Origin: Archilochus colubris
Lineage: Eukaryota; Chordata; Aves; Apodiformes; Trochilidae
Assembly: GCA_023079485.1 (NCBI GenBank)
Contig: CM041115.1
Coordinates: forward strand, 40,682,305 to 40,746,304
Reading direction: 5' to 3'
Length of the DNA stretch: 64,000 nt
A program made the position numbers and the translations under genes. Shown in pieces: positions 12,738-24,817 of this stretch (its first letter is position 1; every line of letters begins with the position of its first letter). The notes under the pieces are model-generated. The model saw only the letters and a program-made list of their open reading frames with translations, did not search any database and was not told the origin of the DNA.

Positions 12738-13760
12738 CTTTCCTTTTCCTTTCCCCGTTCCTTTCCGTGTTCCCTTCCCTTCCCTTCCCTTCCCTTCCCT
12801 TCCCTTCCCTTCCCTTCCCTTCCCTTCCCTTCCCTTCCCTTCCCTTCCCTTCCTTTCCCTTTCCTTCCTTCCCTTCCTTCCCTTCCCTTCCCTTCCCTTC
12901 CTTCCCTTCCCTTCCTTCCTTCCCTTCCCTTCCTTCCTTCCCTTCCTTCCCTTCCTTCCCTTCCCTTCCTTCCCTTCCCTTCCCTTCCTTCCCTTCCTTC
13001 CCTTCCCTTCCCTTCCTTCCCTTCCCTTCCTTCCCTTCCTTCCTTCCTTCCTTCCCTTCCCTTCCCTTCCCTTCCCTTCCCTTCCCTTCCTTCCTTCCTT
13101 CCTTCCCTTCCCTTCCTTCCCTTCCCTTCCTTCCCTTCCCTTCCCTTCCTTCCCTTCCCTTCCCTTCCCTTCCCTTCCCTTCCCTTCCCCTTTCCCTTCC
13201 CTTTCCTTCCTTCCCTTCCTTCCCTTCCCTTCCCTTCCTTCCCTTCCTTCCCTTCCCTTCCCTTCCCTTCCCTTCCCTTCCCTTCCCTTCCCTTCCTTCC
13301 CTTCCCTTCCCTTCCTTTCCCTTCCTTCCTTCCCTTCCTTCCCTTCCCTTCCCTTCCCTTCCCTTCCTTCCCTTCCTTCCTTCCTTCCTTCCCTTCCTTC
13401 CCTTCCTTCCCTTCCTTCCCTTCCCTTCCCTTCCCTTCCTTCCTTCCCTTCCCTTCCCTTCCCTTCCCTTCCCTTCCCTTCCCTTCCCTTCCCTTCCCTT
13501 CCCTTCCCTTCCTTCCCTTCCTTCCCTTCCCTTCCCTTCCTTCCCTTCCCTTCCCTTCCCTTCCTTCCCTTCCCTTCCCTTCCTTCCCTTCCCTTCCTTC
13601 CTTCCCTTCCCTTCCCCTTCCTTCCCCTCCCTTTCCCCCTCCTCTCCTCTCATCTCCCCTCCCCCCCCTCCTCCTCTCTTCTCTTTATTTTTCTATTCTC
13701 TAGTTTCTCTATTTTTCTATTCTTCATTCTTTTGTTTTTTGTTTTTTGTTTTTTTCCCCT
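12738..13760. repeat. Pyrimidine-rich satellite-like block, (CCCTT)n/(CCTT)n, 882-base pure core
   Basis: On the plus strand the interval 12770-13651 has only C and T: 882 bases with no purine. The first ~80 bases are perfect CCCTT pentamers. The rest mixes CCCTT pentamers with CCTT tetramers and a few longer C or T runs, and the right flank (13610-13760) grades into C-rich and then T-rich pyrimidine sequence. The complement is a GGGAA/GGAA polypurine. All three stop codons contain a purine on the plus strand and a T on the minus strand, so all six frames are stop-free across the core. This gives open frames of 392 and 344 codons (+) and 312 codons (-) encoding only P/S/F/L or G/K/R/E repeats. 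They are not genes. Such tracts are known to be able to form intramolecular triplex (H-DNA) and, on the G-rich strand, four-stranded structures; whether this one does is inference. Confidence 0.97.
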
Positions 13761-16700
13761 TACAATAGGGTGTGAATTAGTGGGAGTAAAGATAAGATTT
13801 AGACCATCAGAGATAAATGACTGTTTCAAACTTAGGCCTTCTGTCTTCTTTCACCCCTCCTTTTCTCAATGTCTAAATATACACTATGGACTCCAAATTA
13901 TCTATGAGTCTTTTAATTTTGGTAATTTATAAATGTTAAGATTTTGTTGTTGGATTTTTAAAAATATTTATTCTTCAGATATTGCTTTATTTACTTACCT
14001 AATGGACTGAATGATGTGCCAGCATCCCTCAGGCACAGAGGGATGGGTTTTTTCAAAGGATTTGAATTGCTAACAGATAGGAGATTCAAAAACAAGCTAA
14101 GTCAGACCTTCTTTATTGTTCCATGTTTATAATAAGTTCCTGTTGGCCCTCATACAGTACCTGTCACTGCCTATGCACTGAAACAGAATCCCTCACCAGG
14201 CATTTGTGAGCTGTGGCAGATGAGTGATAAAAACCTGCAAAAGGCTGTGGAATGTGAAGGGTGTTTTCCTTGGCCTGAATGCTCGGAGGATGCTACTTTC
14301 TCAGGCAGCACTTCCCCAAAGTAGCAGAACTGCTCCATAACAATGGGAATCATTGCAATCCCATCTGGTATTATTTATTTTACATGAGAAATGTGTAGGC
14401 ACAGTGGACTGCAATGTGACTTGCTAAAATGGGGACTGCATTGCCTGATTCTTTGTGAGACTATCTATAATTTTGATTTTGAACTGCTAAAAGGTGCAGC
14501 AGTCACTGGAAAGGAAAGAGACAAGAAGATGCTCATACAGTCACATGGTCCTTCTCCTCTACCCTTCCCATCTTCACCCCTCATTAATACCTCTTCTAAT
14601 TGCCTTATTTATTCTCCTGTAACCTTGTGGTGGATCATAATGTATTTAAAAGGGGAAAGTCTTTGTAAAATCTTTGTGAGAGTGAACTTGTGCCAATGCC
14701 AAAGCTGTAAATTCATATAGTGCCATTTCCACCCTTATTCCCTACACTGGAAGTTCCAGCTGGCTGAGAACCTCTGGAGATTTGCCTCCCACAACAGGAA
14801 GAACTAAAGCCATGCAAAGGGTTGTGGATGAAAATCAGAGCAAATGATCTGGGCCATGGGGCCTGGATCAGAATATCCTGCTTTGTATCAGAAAAGCCTT
14901 GCATTGTTTTGCTGTTGTTGCTGTTTGATCTTTAAAGGTTTTTAAAAGCCTAACTAAGCAAGCCTCACAATCCTCTGCAAAACAGGTCACAGTCCATTTC
15001 AGAGATGGTATATAATAATGAAGCCAAGCTACACTAAAAGGAGTTTATACTGTGAGACCAGGAAGAGAACCTGTATTGAGACCGTGCTTCCCTTGATTCA
15101 ACATAATGGAAGACAAAAAGCAGCACAGCTAATGGCATGCACCAAAATGCACATTATTGGATTCAGTTCAGATTCTATCCAGCTGGTCCCCTGCAAATCA
15201 GGGAGAGCATGAGTGCTCACAAATCAACAACCACTGCTTCTCATCAAACCCTTTGTAGTTGGTTTGGCACCTTTCTGTACAGATAGGTATCATATTATTA
15301 GTGTGGGACTGAATATACTAATGCTGAGGTAATATTCCTATGGAAGTATCTATGTAACAGATGTGTTTCCACAAAGACATATAAAATCATTATTCAGCTG
15401 CTCAAATTGATGTCTTTTTGTTTATTTTATTTTTTAAAACTTGCTGAACTATTGTAGTCTAGAATCTCACCTTTCATCAGAAATATTAAACACTTGCCTT
15501 ATGGCTGGGAGGATAATTATTGAAATGTGAGTAGAGCAGGAGCCTGAATCTGCAGACACCCCTAAACAGAGCTCGAAGGCTATAAGAACTACTTCCATTA
15601 CTACCATGATTACTGTAATTCAGTAAGTTACTAGTGTCGTATTAATTGTTGATATTACTTAGAGAATTAATGATAGTTTAATAGAGCTACAAAGCCTGTG
15701 ATTAGCTGTGATACTGGTATTTACAATGAGATGCTTGCTGCATAATGCAGAATCCATTTTTTTTTATTTCTAACATCCAGCATCAAAATCCAACAGAAAA
15801 TGTGATCAACACATTGAACTGAATCACTGGTAATTAATTCCTTTGTCAGTACCTGAAAATTGAACCCAGCTTCAAAGGCTTCCTGAGGGCAAGGAGCCAT
15901 TAAACTGTCCAGTGTCTTCTTCTGCCACACAACTACACATGGTATTTTTGAACAAATTGCACTCTGTCTCTCTCCCCAGACTCACCAACACATGGAAATA
16001 CATAAATATAAATAAGGATTAAAAAACTAGGAATGTGAGATAGCAGCTATTTCTCTGATAGTACAGTAGACTGCAAGACAGTCTCAGATAGCAACAGAAG
16101 GGAAGTTCTCACTTACACGTTACAGAGTTCTTGCCAAATAATTCAGATCTAATATACAAATGCAGGGAAAAAAAGTTGTCTGAGTATGCCCAGAGTCATG
16201 CAGAAAAATCCTGAAGCTTTAATAATGCAAGATCCAAGAGTATCAGACAGTTGCTAGACAGATTTCCTCCCAAATAGTCTGCCTCATCAGCATTTAATAA
16301 GCATGACACTCTCCCAGAAATGGTATCAAAACAAAGATCTAAGTATTTTTCAATTAAAAAATTATGAGGTAACAGTTAATACATCATAAATAAACATATT
16401 TGTAATTTGGTGTGTAAGGTTTGCCTTCTGGCAAATTAGATGAGGTAAGTTAGATGACTTCAAATATACCTTTGAAGGTCTGAAGACTCATAAATTGCTG
16501 TTTGATATTAGTTCTGTACCCGGGGTATTTGATAAAATAATTTCACAAATTTTTTAAGAATTACGTGGTCCTGAAATTATAATGAATGATGATTAAATCT
16601 GGATTGTGAGTGATATAGAGAAAGAAAACCTATGGAAGTTCCTTATAAAGATAATGGGAATCTCTGAATTTTAAAAAGTCAGTTTAGCAGCAATTTTACT

Positions 16701-17875
16701 TATCGCACACACAGTAAAAATAAAAGATAACACAACTGCTTACTCAAATTGAATTTTAAAAAATAGTTGATATATTTCATGCACAGTATAGAGAGCATCT
16801 ACATGAATTTTGTGTTCAGAATAAGCTCTTTCTCCATATGTTGAAAGTCAGGAGGCCTTCATGGGACCTGATGGAAAGTTACTTGTCCTGGCAAGAGTCA
16901 GACATTTACAATAGCCATTTAAAAATTATGAAGACTGAACTAATCAGTTGCCTTATCAGTACACCCTCAGAAAAATAAATCAGGACAGCCTTGGTCACCA
17001 TAGAGGAATTCTGCTCCAGTGTACAGGTTCTGCAGTTCACTTCCTTGCACAGTCCCTTACCATGTGCCTGATTGCACCGATCCAGCCTGTCTACCACATC
17101 AAGAGCTATTGCTTCAGGATTTTCCCATGGTGCTTATACCTTTATTCTTGAGTGTTTATGGCAGTTGTATAAGGCAGTATACTCACTTAGGCCCCAGATG
17201 AGCTTCTCCTGCAGTAGACACAGCCAGTTGTATTTGCATGTGGATCGGCAAATGAGGCCAAGAAAATCTGTGTTCAGACTGAAAAAAAGTAAGAAAGAAA
17301 AGAGCCTCCTTGTAATTTCATCAGCTTTTCTCCAAGTACAATAGCCACATGAGTAATGTAATTATATAAACTAACTGGAAATATTTCCAAAACTCCCCTC
17401 CCTCACAGAACAATATGAAAATATTTTAATGCTCCACTACAAGTGGTGCTGAAACTATAGAAGTGTGTGGCTGAAGTTACAGCTACACTTTATGGAGAAA
17501 CATCTTTCAAAAGCCATCTTGATAAAGTGCATGCACTGTGGGGGACTCAAAACACAAGGGAATCCAAATCTGTCTCCAGCGTTGTGAGTCTAGTGTCCAG
17601 GGAAGCACTGAGCATGGAGTCACTGCTGACTCCAGCATCACCATTGTCACATCATCAATCCACTACCAGATACATTTAGCATAATAGAAAGGAACTGAGT
17701 CATGATGGTCCTGTGTTGTGAGAGAGACAAACAGACACAACAGGGACAGTATGCAAACAGCATGGACTAAGTAGATGAATCAGTACTGTTAGACTCTGTA
17801 CTCACCAATTGCATGCTGTTCAAAGATGGTTATTGTCAGAAATGAATTTGAATAACAAAAAGGGGCATCTGTACA

Positions 17876-17880
<5 letters not shown>

Positions 17881-17916
<36 letters not shown>
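17881..17916. repeat. (GT)18 microsatellite
   Basis: Thirty-six bases of uninterrupted GT dinucleotide, preceded by a short ATGT stretch. A perfect array of this length is normally length-polymorphic in populations. Confidence 0.97.
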
Positions 17917-17919
<3 letters not shown>

Positions 17920-20736
17920 TGCCTGGCAGGGGAAGACTGGAATTTAAAGTCTGAGGATCATCTTACTAGTATGGGAATGGTTACATTAGCATTGCTATGG
18001 ATAGGAAGCATGGCCATGAAGTAGCCAAGAGTTGGGCACTTAAGCATGCTCAATGTCACATAGACAGGAGCTAGAGAAGACCCAGCTGTGCTAATTATTC
18101 TTGCCGTTAATAAGTGTTTTTTTCTTCCTTTTACCCAACCTGCCTCCTGAGTATTTATTAAACATTGCAATCATTGCTAAACCAGTTTATGGCTTATCAG
18201 CGTGATGAAATTATCAGAGAAAAGATTCAGGAGCAGCAAATGAGTGTTGTGGTGAATGACAACCAGAAACTCTTCCAATAGATTACAAATTTGGCAAAGC
18301 CGTAGTAAGTCCTTCTCTTATGAAGGTCAATTAAAAAATCTAGCTGTACTGTAAACATAATTTTCTATACAACAGTACCACACGATGTCCAAAGTAGTCC
18401 CTTAATACAAAATACCAATTTGATTTTCCTCAGGAGATTAGTGCTCTTTTTGCAATGCAAATATTTTCAAGTGTACTAAACACATTCTAGCACCTCAGTA
18501 TAGTGACTAAACTATTTGCATGCAAAATTACCCGAAGTAGGCAGACTGGCACAAGCTTATGCTTCTGCCATATGTGCTGGAGAATTTGAGCCAGGAAACT
18601 AGTGGTATCTGGATACTATTTACAATTTAAATTTGATTTTACCGTGTTATTTAAAACAGAAAATAAATAAAAGGCTTTTATTAAAATTATTTCTATATCT
18701 GATGCTAAGGTTACACAGAAAATTTTCTCATTGCAACTGTGCCTTGCCTTTTTTTCTTTGTGCTTACAGTGTTTCTACTTTTTAGATACTTAAAAAAAAA
18801 TCTGAAAGCTGATCCCTTAAATTTCTTTTAGTTTTGTGTCGCTTCACATTGTCTCCCACATGCTGGGTGCAACAGGTCGTCACTGAACTTTGTAGTATGG
18901 CAAAGTAAAAATTTTTTGCCTGGATAGTGATTCATGACCTACCACAGCTTTTGTTTGCACCACAATTAAGTCTGGAGGAACTCCATGGACTTCGGATGAG
19001 CTGCTCAGGTTTCCTATTGACAGAATGGAAAAACAATTAGACCTGCTGTACTTATCAGTGAAATACCAGAATGTGAAAAGCACAACTCCTGTGCTTCAAA
19101 AGTTCATGGAAGCACCATTTTCCAGAAACAACAATCAGCACAACATAGGATGTGGGAAGGAAGTAAGGGATTTTGCTTGCCATTCCAGCTGCACTTACAC
19201 TCTTGCTGGACCTTTGCCTGCAGCACACTTTGAAAAAGCTCTGACTGGTAGCAATAGCCAGCTTCAGTGACAGTGCTACGGTAGCTTGATGTCACTGGTG
19301 TCACCTGCCAAGGGAATCTGGGCTGCTGTGGCTGTGCTGTGCTGCCTACCTTCCCCACTAGAAACATCAGTCAGAAATTGACTGAAGCCAGCTTTATGTC
19401 AGCATGCAAGTACTACAAAGGTAAATCACGGAATTTATCTGGCTTCCAGTACCACCGCCCTGAGGAGCTGGGTATTTAAGGGTATATATTTCCCTTGCCT
19501 CAGTGCTAGGTGTTGCCTCTGTAAGTATCTTCAGTTAATATCTATATTTCACATTTGAATAACTTTTGCCTCTTTTACACTTGCCACTTTTTCCTTGGAG
19601 GAAATCCAAGGACTTAAAGTGGCAAATGCCATCAAAACAGAACAAAATGTAAGGAATGCGCCTTCAAAATCAGTGTGGAGCTCTGGAAGCTAAACAATTT
19701 CTAGACAAAATTTTCCAATTTATTTTTTTCCTAATTTGTGTCCATGTTATACCTTTTTGAGTATCACAGAGTGGAAGCAGGTCTGTGGAGCACCTGGGAT
19801 AAGACAGGTATGAACTAAAGTAATTTTTCCCCCTCAAGAGCAGCAGAGACATGGCCAAAGCACCCTGCCGTGATCCCATTTACCTCTGCTCTCTGTCAAG
19901 TCAATGGAGACCTCCATGTAGAAACCTGTTTCAGTCAAAGCAGAACCAGGTCTCCTCTATCTGTTCTCTAAAACCAAGCCAAACATTCATTCGACTGACA
20001 GAAAAACGCAAAAACCAGGAGCTAACACTTGCCACCATCCAAAGTTAGCTGACATTCTTCCCAAACAGAAAAGTAAATTAAAATACTAGGTTTCTTTCTC
20101 TCTTAATGAAATCTGAACACAAGGAGAAAATTCTTGGCAGATACAGAAATTGACATACCTTCTGTGGCTCCTTGGGTAAGATGAAATGAGCAAAGGTTAT
20201 TTTCTTTTCCTTATTATTGCTGTTTTTCAAGATAAAACTCACCTATTTGATCTCACCACAATCATGGCATCAAAGTATGCCCATATGTTTATCCAACGTA
20301 AGCTAATATTACTCAAAAAGGCTTATCCCCATGTCTCTCTTTCTTTAAAATGGTTACAATGTGCCTCATGGCCAAACCTTTGTAACCACTTCTTTAGGTT
20401 TGATTCTTCCTAAAAATCATCTTGTTTGATTTGTTTTCAGACTCAGAAACGCTGAACAAATGTCTCAGTGCATGAACTCTTTCCTGAGATGATTTCATTG
20501 TAAGATCCAACATTTCAGCTGCACTGACTTTCCAAAAACATCCCACAGAAGTACTCAAAATCTGTGGTTGTGTAGAAAGTTCAGTGGAAATTCTTCATGT
20601 TCATGTCTATCCCCGTGTATTGATACCAGTGCTTTTTAAAAGGTGGTTTGATTTCAAACACTGAATTAATTAAATGGCTAAAGCCAGCCAAGTCAAACTT
20701 GATACCAAAAGGCATGCCAACATCTCCCTCTACTGC

Positions 20737-20862
20737 CCGCGGGGATGGAAAGCAGAAGCTTGACGTTTCTGAAAGGGAAAACTGGGTTTCCATCACACGG
20801 TGCCCCTGGAGTGGCTGTGAGGCGCCGCTAGCCCCCGACTCCAGCAGCTGCCTGGCTCACTC
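20737..20862. other. Small CpG-rich patch in AT-rich surroundings
   Basis: About eight CpG dinucleotides fall within roughly 125 bases, including CCCGCGG near 20737-20743 and GGCGCCGC near 20821-20828, whereas the flanking kilobases have very few. It is too short for a conventional CpG island. It lies inside a 99-codon plus-strand open frame (20648-20947) that shows no domain. It could be a regulatory element, a fragment of an unrecognised repeat or a short exon; nothing here decides. Confidence 0.35.
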
Positions 20863-20997
20863 GCTGCAGGAGCAAACACATCAAACACAAGCACTTCCAT
20901 TTTGCATCCTTAATATGAGTCTTTTTGCTAGATTTGTGCTTTGCTGACCATCATCCGCACATGGTAGTGAATTCTTCGGCTTGTTGCTTCTTCTGCC

Positions 20998-21031
20998 AAA
21001 ATAAAACAAAACCAAACCAAACAAAAAACCC
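20998..21031. repeat. Short A/C-rich tract (AAACC units)
   Basis: A 34-base plus-strand tract of AAAC and AAACC units, of the same type as those at 1155, 34735, 36571, 39608 and 54218. Confidence 0.7.
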
Positions 21032-23194
21032 ACTGCAAATCTGGAAGGTGTCGTTCACCAGCATCTGTTTCCTCAGCTTAGCAGAAAATCAAGCATCCTT
21101 TGAAAAGTCCCTGAGAAACCTTTAGAAGCCTGTTTGGCAACTTGAAAACTCAGAGATGGGAATATAAAGTCAACTTTTGCATGCACAACTGGAGGGTAAG
21201 TACTGAAAATTTGTAACAGGGTCCGCCTGTGACTGGCTTTTGAACAAATGTGCAAGCAACATGTGCAAACTTTCTCTGCCACACAGACATCTTCTTGCTA
21301 ACACTATCTCTGGCAGCAGACACTGCACATGGGAGAGGGTGGCTAGAGGATCATAGTTCCCCTTCCAGTCAAAGAGAATGACCTGTGCAGTGTATGATGC
21401 CTGCTTTCTCCTATGGAGAGTGCTGTGTCATTGCAGGAGCTCAAATGCAATCCTCCTGAAGGGCTTTCAACTGTGATATTTCTACACGTTTGAGTAGGGA
21501 TGAGGCTCAGGTTAGTCTTCAAAGGGTTTGACTCCAATAAAGGAGTCATACCCTTTTCTTTCTGTTGCTGAGTTTAAGTTTTTCTTCTTTATCTAAACCC
21601 ATACAGACCTGTCAACCGCATCACCCATCTCTGCTTAGAATTGCTATCCTCTGAGCACCTGAAATAACATATGACAGACCTATCCAGTCTCACTCATTTG
21701 AAGTGAGCTGTCTCCTCTTACTTTTGGCTTCATTTTCATGCAGCAGTAAAGATTCACAGCATATATCAATGGAAAATGTAATATAACACTCAGAAGTTTT
21801 CAAATCTCACTCATTCAAATGAGTGTGACTTGACAAGTCTGATGTGATAAAATAACGCAAAGGGTTTTAAAGGTTTCACTTAAATGCACAATGAAATGAA
21901 TCCTTTTTTCTTTCCTGAAAAAAAAAAAAGCTCTAGAAATTAATCTTAAAAAGCTACATCAAACATAGAAAATGGGGAGATTTTTAGTGTAAAACCTGCC
22001 ATTTCTTACCTCAAAGCAAGAATGCTTTCCAGTCACTCTCACTAACACTGGCAAAGTTTTAAAAAAAGAGTAGAGGTAGGCAATTGCAAAGATACAGAAG
22101 ACTAAGAAATTGCATACAATGGAGTAGTGACTTTATCAGAATAAACCTGAAGAGAATAAGGTTTTCAGTTGCTGGATAATTAGATGCTGTGGTAATGAAC
22201 ACCATTTTAAAATGGCTAGATTGATTTGATGGGGAAATACCATACATTTTGAAAACACAAAGGATTTACATGTGCTGGTGAGTCTTAGTGGTTACAGGCA
22301 GTGGAGACATTAAGCAAAAATGTCAAACTAGAGTAGGTAAGAGTAAGCTTTTGTATTTCTATTTGATACATAAAGAGTTGTGTAAGAGTCTTCAAAAGAG
22401 CTGGAATCACATAATTTCTGCTGAGGCTATCAGGACAAGAATGTTCATATCTCATTTGAAAGGCCCTACTTATATAGACATGTCATTCCAGCTTCTTAAT
22501 TTTATGAACCCTGTTCTAAGGGACAGCCTCAAATTTTTTAAATGTAGCAAGATCGAATGAAGAGGACTCCACTTCTTATGACTTACAAGTCTTTCTTGAA
22601 GGGAGGCTTAATCAGAGAGTTCTATATGTATACATCCTGCTTACTTCAGTGGGAGCCTCAGCTCTAGCAGATGGAAGAAAATATCTACAACCTTTTTCAG
22701 CTGTCCTCTAAAGCATGTTACTTCCTGCTCTTGAAAAGGAGAAATTGATCTAACTGGACCACTATTCTTCATCTTTCATGTGGCAATTCTTCTCTGCATA
22801 CTATGCAGAATTAATCTCTGTACTAGAATTGAAGTGTTTTTCTTATTGGTGAACTACCACTTCATTAAGAGTATTAGATTCAAAATTCAAGCATGCCATT
22901 TTGACAGATGTGAACAGTTGGAAACTGCTTAGCATGCTGTACAGCTATTTGCTGTTTCATATCCATGACACTGAATTCTGTGAAACTTTGGATCTGCTTT
23001 GGACAGCCAAACGAAACAGACAGAAGGCAGCCCTACAAAGTCATGAAAGACAAAGAAGATGAACCAAAGGTGAGAGGTCTAGAACTCCTGGGCACAGAGG
23101 GCACAGAGCCCTCCACAAGATTGTGTTGCTGGAACTTTGTTTAATTCCTCCTCCAGAAAACAGTAGGATCAGACTTTATCCCCAGTCTATAGAC

Positions 23195-23661
23195 TTCTGT
23201 AGAATCCCACAGTCCTTCAAGCTGAAAAGAACCTTGAAACTCTCCAGTCCAACCTTCTGATCCAAGCAAGAGTTCAACACTCCATATTCAGGTCAGGTTG
23301 GTTAGGACTTTGTCCAGCTGTGTTTGAAGACCTCCAATGATGGAGAGGGCACAAGCTCTCTTGGTAACTGTTTGACTGCTTATCCTTGAGGTGAAATTTT
23401 GTTTCCTAATATCCAGTGAGAACATCCTCTGTTTCTTTATGACCACTGAGTCATCCTCCATCTGAACATCTTAGAAAACAGTGAGGCTGCATTTCCTAAG
23501 TGCTTGGGCTGTGGTTGGGTGCTGCTGAAGCTGTCTCTTCTCATCTCTGAATCAGTCCTAGTCCTGAAGCTTCTCCTTGCAGGGCAAGCGCTTCAGCCTC
23601 ACCATTCTGAATATCACTTCTGGCCTTACTTGAAGTTCTTTAGATCTTACTTTTCCCTTTT
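23195..23661 (-). mobile_element. CR1 LINE 3' end (copy A), minus strand
   Basis: Read on the minus strand this is a CR1 3' end. The terminal motif appears on the plus strand as GTAGAATCCCACAGTCCTTC at 23200-23219, the inverted counterpart of the GAAxx...ATTCTATG end. Inward come blocks corresponding to the 3' UTR and the C-terminal ORF2 region (for example TTTCCTAATATCCAGTGAG near 23402-23420 and AGGGCAAGCGCTTCAGCCTC near 23581-23600). It is strongly diverged, and no open frame survives. Its 5' side ends near 23661, where the C-terminal region of a second CR1 copy begins again, so the two copies are juxtaposed in the same orientation. Confidence 0.75.
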
Positions 23662-24120
23662 TTAAGATGTTAGCAACATTTTACTTTCTCCTGTCTCCAC
23701 TAGGAAGAGTTTTCTAAGCACAACATCTACACATACTTTAAATACCTCCAGGAACAGTGACTCAACCACTTCTCTGGATAGCCTGTTCCAATAGTAGACA
23801 AAACTTTCAGTGAAGAAATCTTTCATAATATCCAATCTAAACCTCATTTGGAACAATTTGAGGTAATTTTCTCTTTTTCTATCCCTTATTCCTTGGGAGA
23901 AGAGACCAGCCTCAGAATTAATACAACTTCCTTTTAGGTAGCTGCAGAGTGTAACAAGGTCTTCCTTCAACCTTCTTTTTTCCAGACTAAACAGCTCCAG
24001 TCCCTTAGGTCCTCCTCGTAAGACTTGTTCTCTAGACTCTTCACCAGCTTGGTTGCTCTTCTTTGAACATGGTCTAGCAACTAAATATCCTTCTTGCAGT
24101 GAAGGTCCCAATCCAAACAC
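23662..24120 (-). pseudogene. CR1 ORF2 C-terminal remnant, 152 codons open
   Basis: A 152-codon minus-strand frame that matches the CR1 ORF2 C-terminal region: [19 protein letters not shown], then [40 protein letters not shown] and [15 protein letters not shown]. This region follows the RT domain. The apparent ATG is internal to the original ORF, and the native reading frame continued upstream (to the right), where stops now interrupt it. It survives as an open frame by chance in an otherwise decayed element. No function is expected. Confidence 0.88.
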
Positions 24121-24451
24121 AGCAGTGGAGGTACAGCCTCAGCAGTGCCAAGTCCAGGGAGGTGATTGTGTCTCTTATCTTTCTGGCCACACTAGGATGC
24201 TGTTGGCCAGCTTGGTCACCTAGGAACACTGATGGCTCACATTCATTCAGCTGTTAAAGAGCATCTCCAGCTCCTTTTCCTCTGGGCAGCTTCCCAGACG
24301 TTCTTCCCCAAGCATGAAGCTTTTCATGGGGTTGTTTTGATCCACACACAGGACCGAGGATTTGGCGTAGTTGAGCCTAACTGACACTCAAGATGACCTG
24401 TTCCATAACTAAGGTTAGACTGACAGTCTTTTAGTTCCCTAAATCCTCAGT

Positions 24452-24817
24452 TTAGTCATTCTTGTAGATGGGCGTCACATTTGCTAAACTCCAGTCAACT
24501 GAGGCCTCCATGGTTAGCCAGGAACGATAACAGATGATTGAAAGTGGCTCAGCGAGCACTCCCTGCAGCTCCCTCAGCACTCTTTTGGGTGCATCCCATC
24601 CAGCCACCTTGTACTTGTGTGTGTATACATGGTGTAAGAGGTCACTAACCATTCCCTCTTGGATTATGGTGGCTTCATTCTGCTCCTTGTCCCTCTCTCC
24701 CAGCTTAGGGGACTTGGTACTCTGAGAACAATTGGTCCTACTGTTAAAGACTGAGGTAAAGAATATACTAAATGCCTCAGCCTTATCCTTTGTGACCATG
24801 TTTCCTCTCACACACAA
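24452..24817 (-). pseudogene. CR1 ORF2 remnant, linker to start of RT, 121 codons open
   Basis: A 121-codon minus-strand frame that matches the CR1 ORF2 segment just before and into the RT domain. It shows a VTKDKAEAFSIFFTSVFNS block (the family has a 'KAEVLNAFFASVF' type motif here), then PKRVLRELQGVLAEPLSII, SWLTMEASVDWSLANVTPIY and KND before a stop. Beyond the stop the same element continues in degraded form (reading EDLGN, TVSLT, VMEQVILS) until the deletion junction at about 24390. Confidence 0.88.

Larger units (their letters stand above)
13761..23194. other. Unassigned AT-rich sequence, no gene seen
   Basis: About 9.4 kb without a recognisable gene or CR1. It holds the (GT)18 microsatellite at 17881-17916, a short A/C-rich tract at 20998-21031, a CpG-rich patch at about 20737-20862 and two short inverted repeats at 21689-21707 and 21808-21825. 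Open frames stay near or below 110 codons and lack domain signatures. Confidence 0.5.

Noticed and set aside
12590..13768. Open frames of 392 and 344 codons (+) and 312 codons (-) over the pyrimidine block, the longest in the window
   Set aside because: A tract with no purine on one strand cannot contain any stop codon in six frames. The products are pure P/S/F/L or G/K/R/E repeats dictated by CCCTT/CCTT units, with no domain or codon signal.
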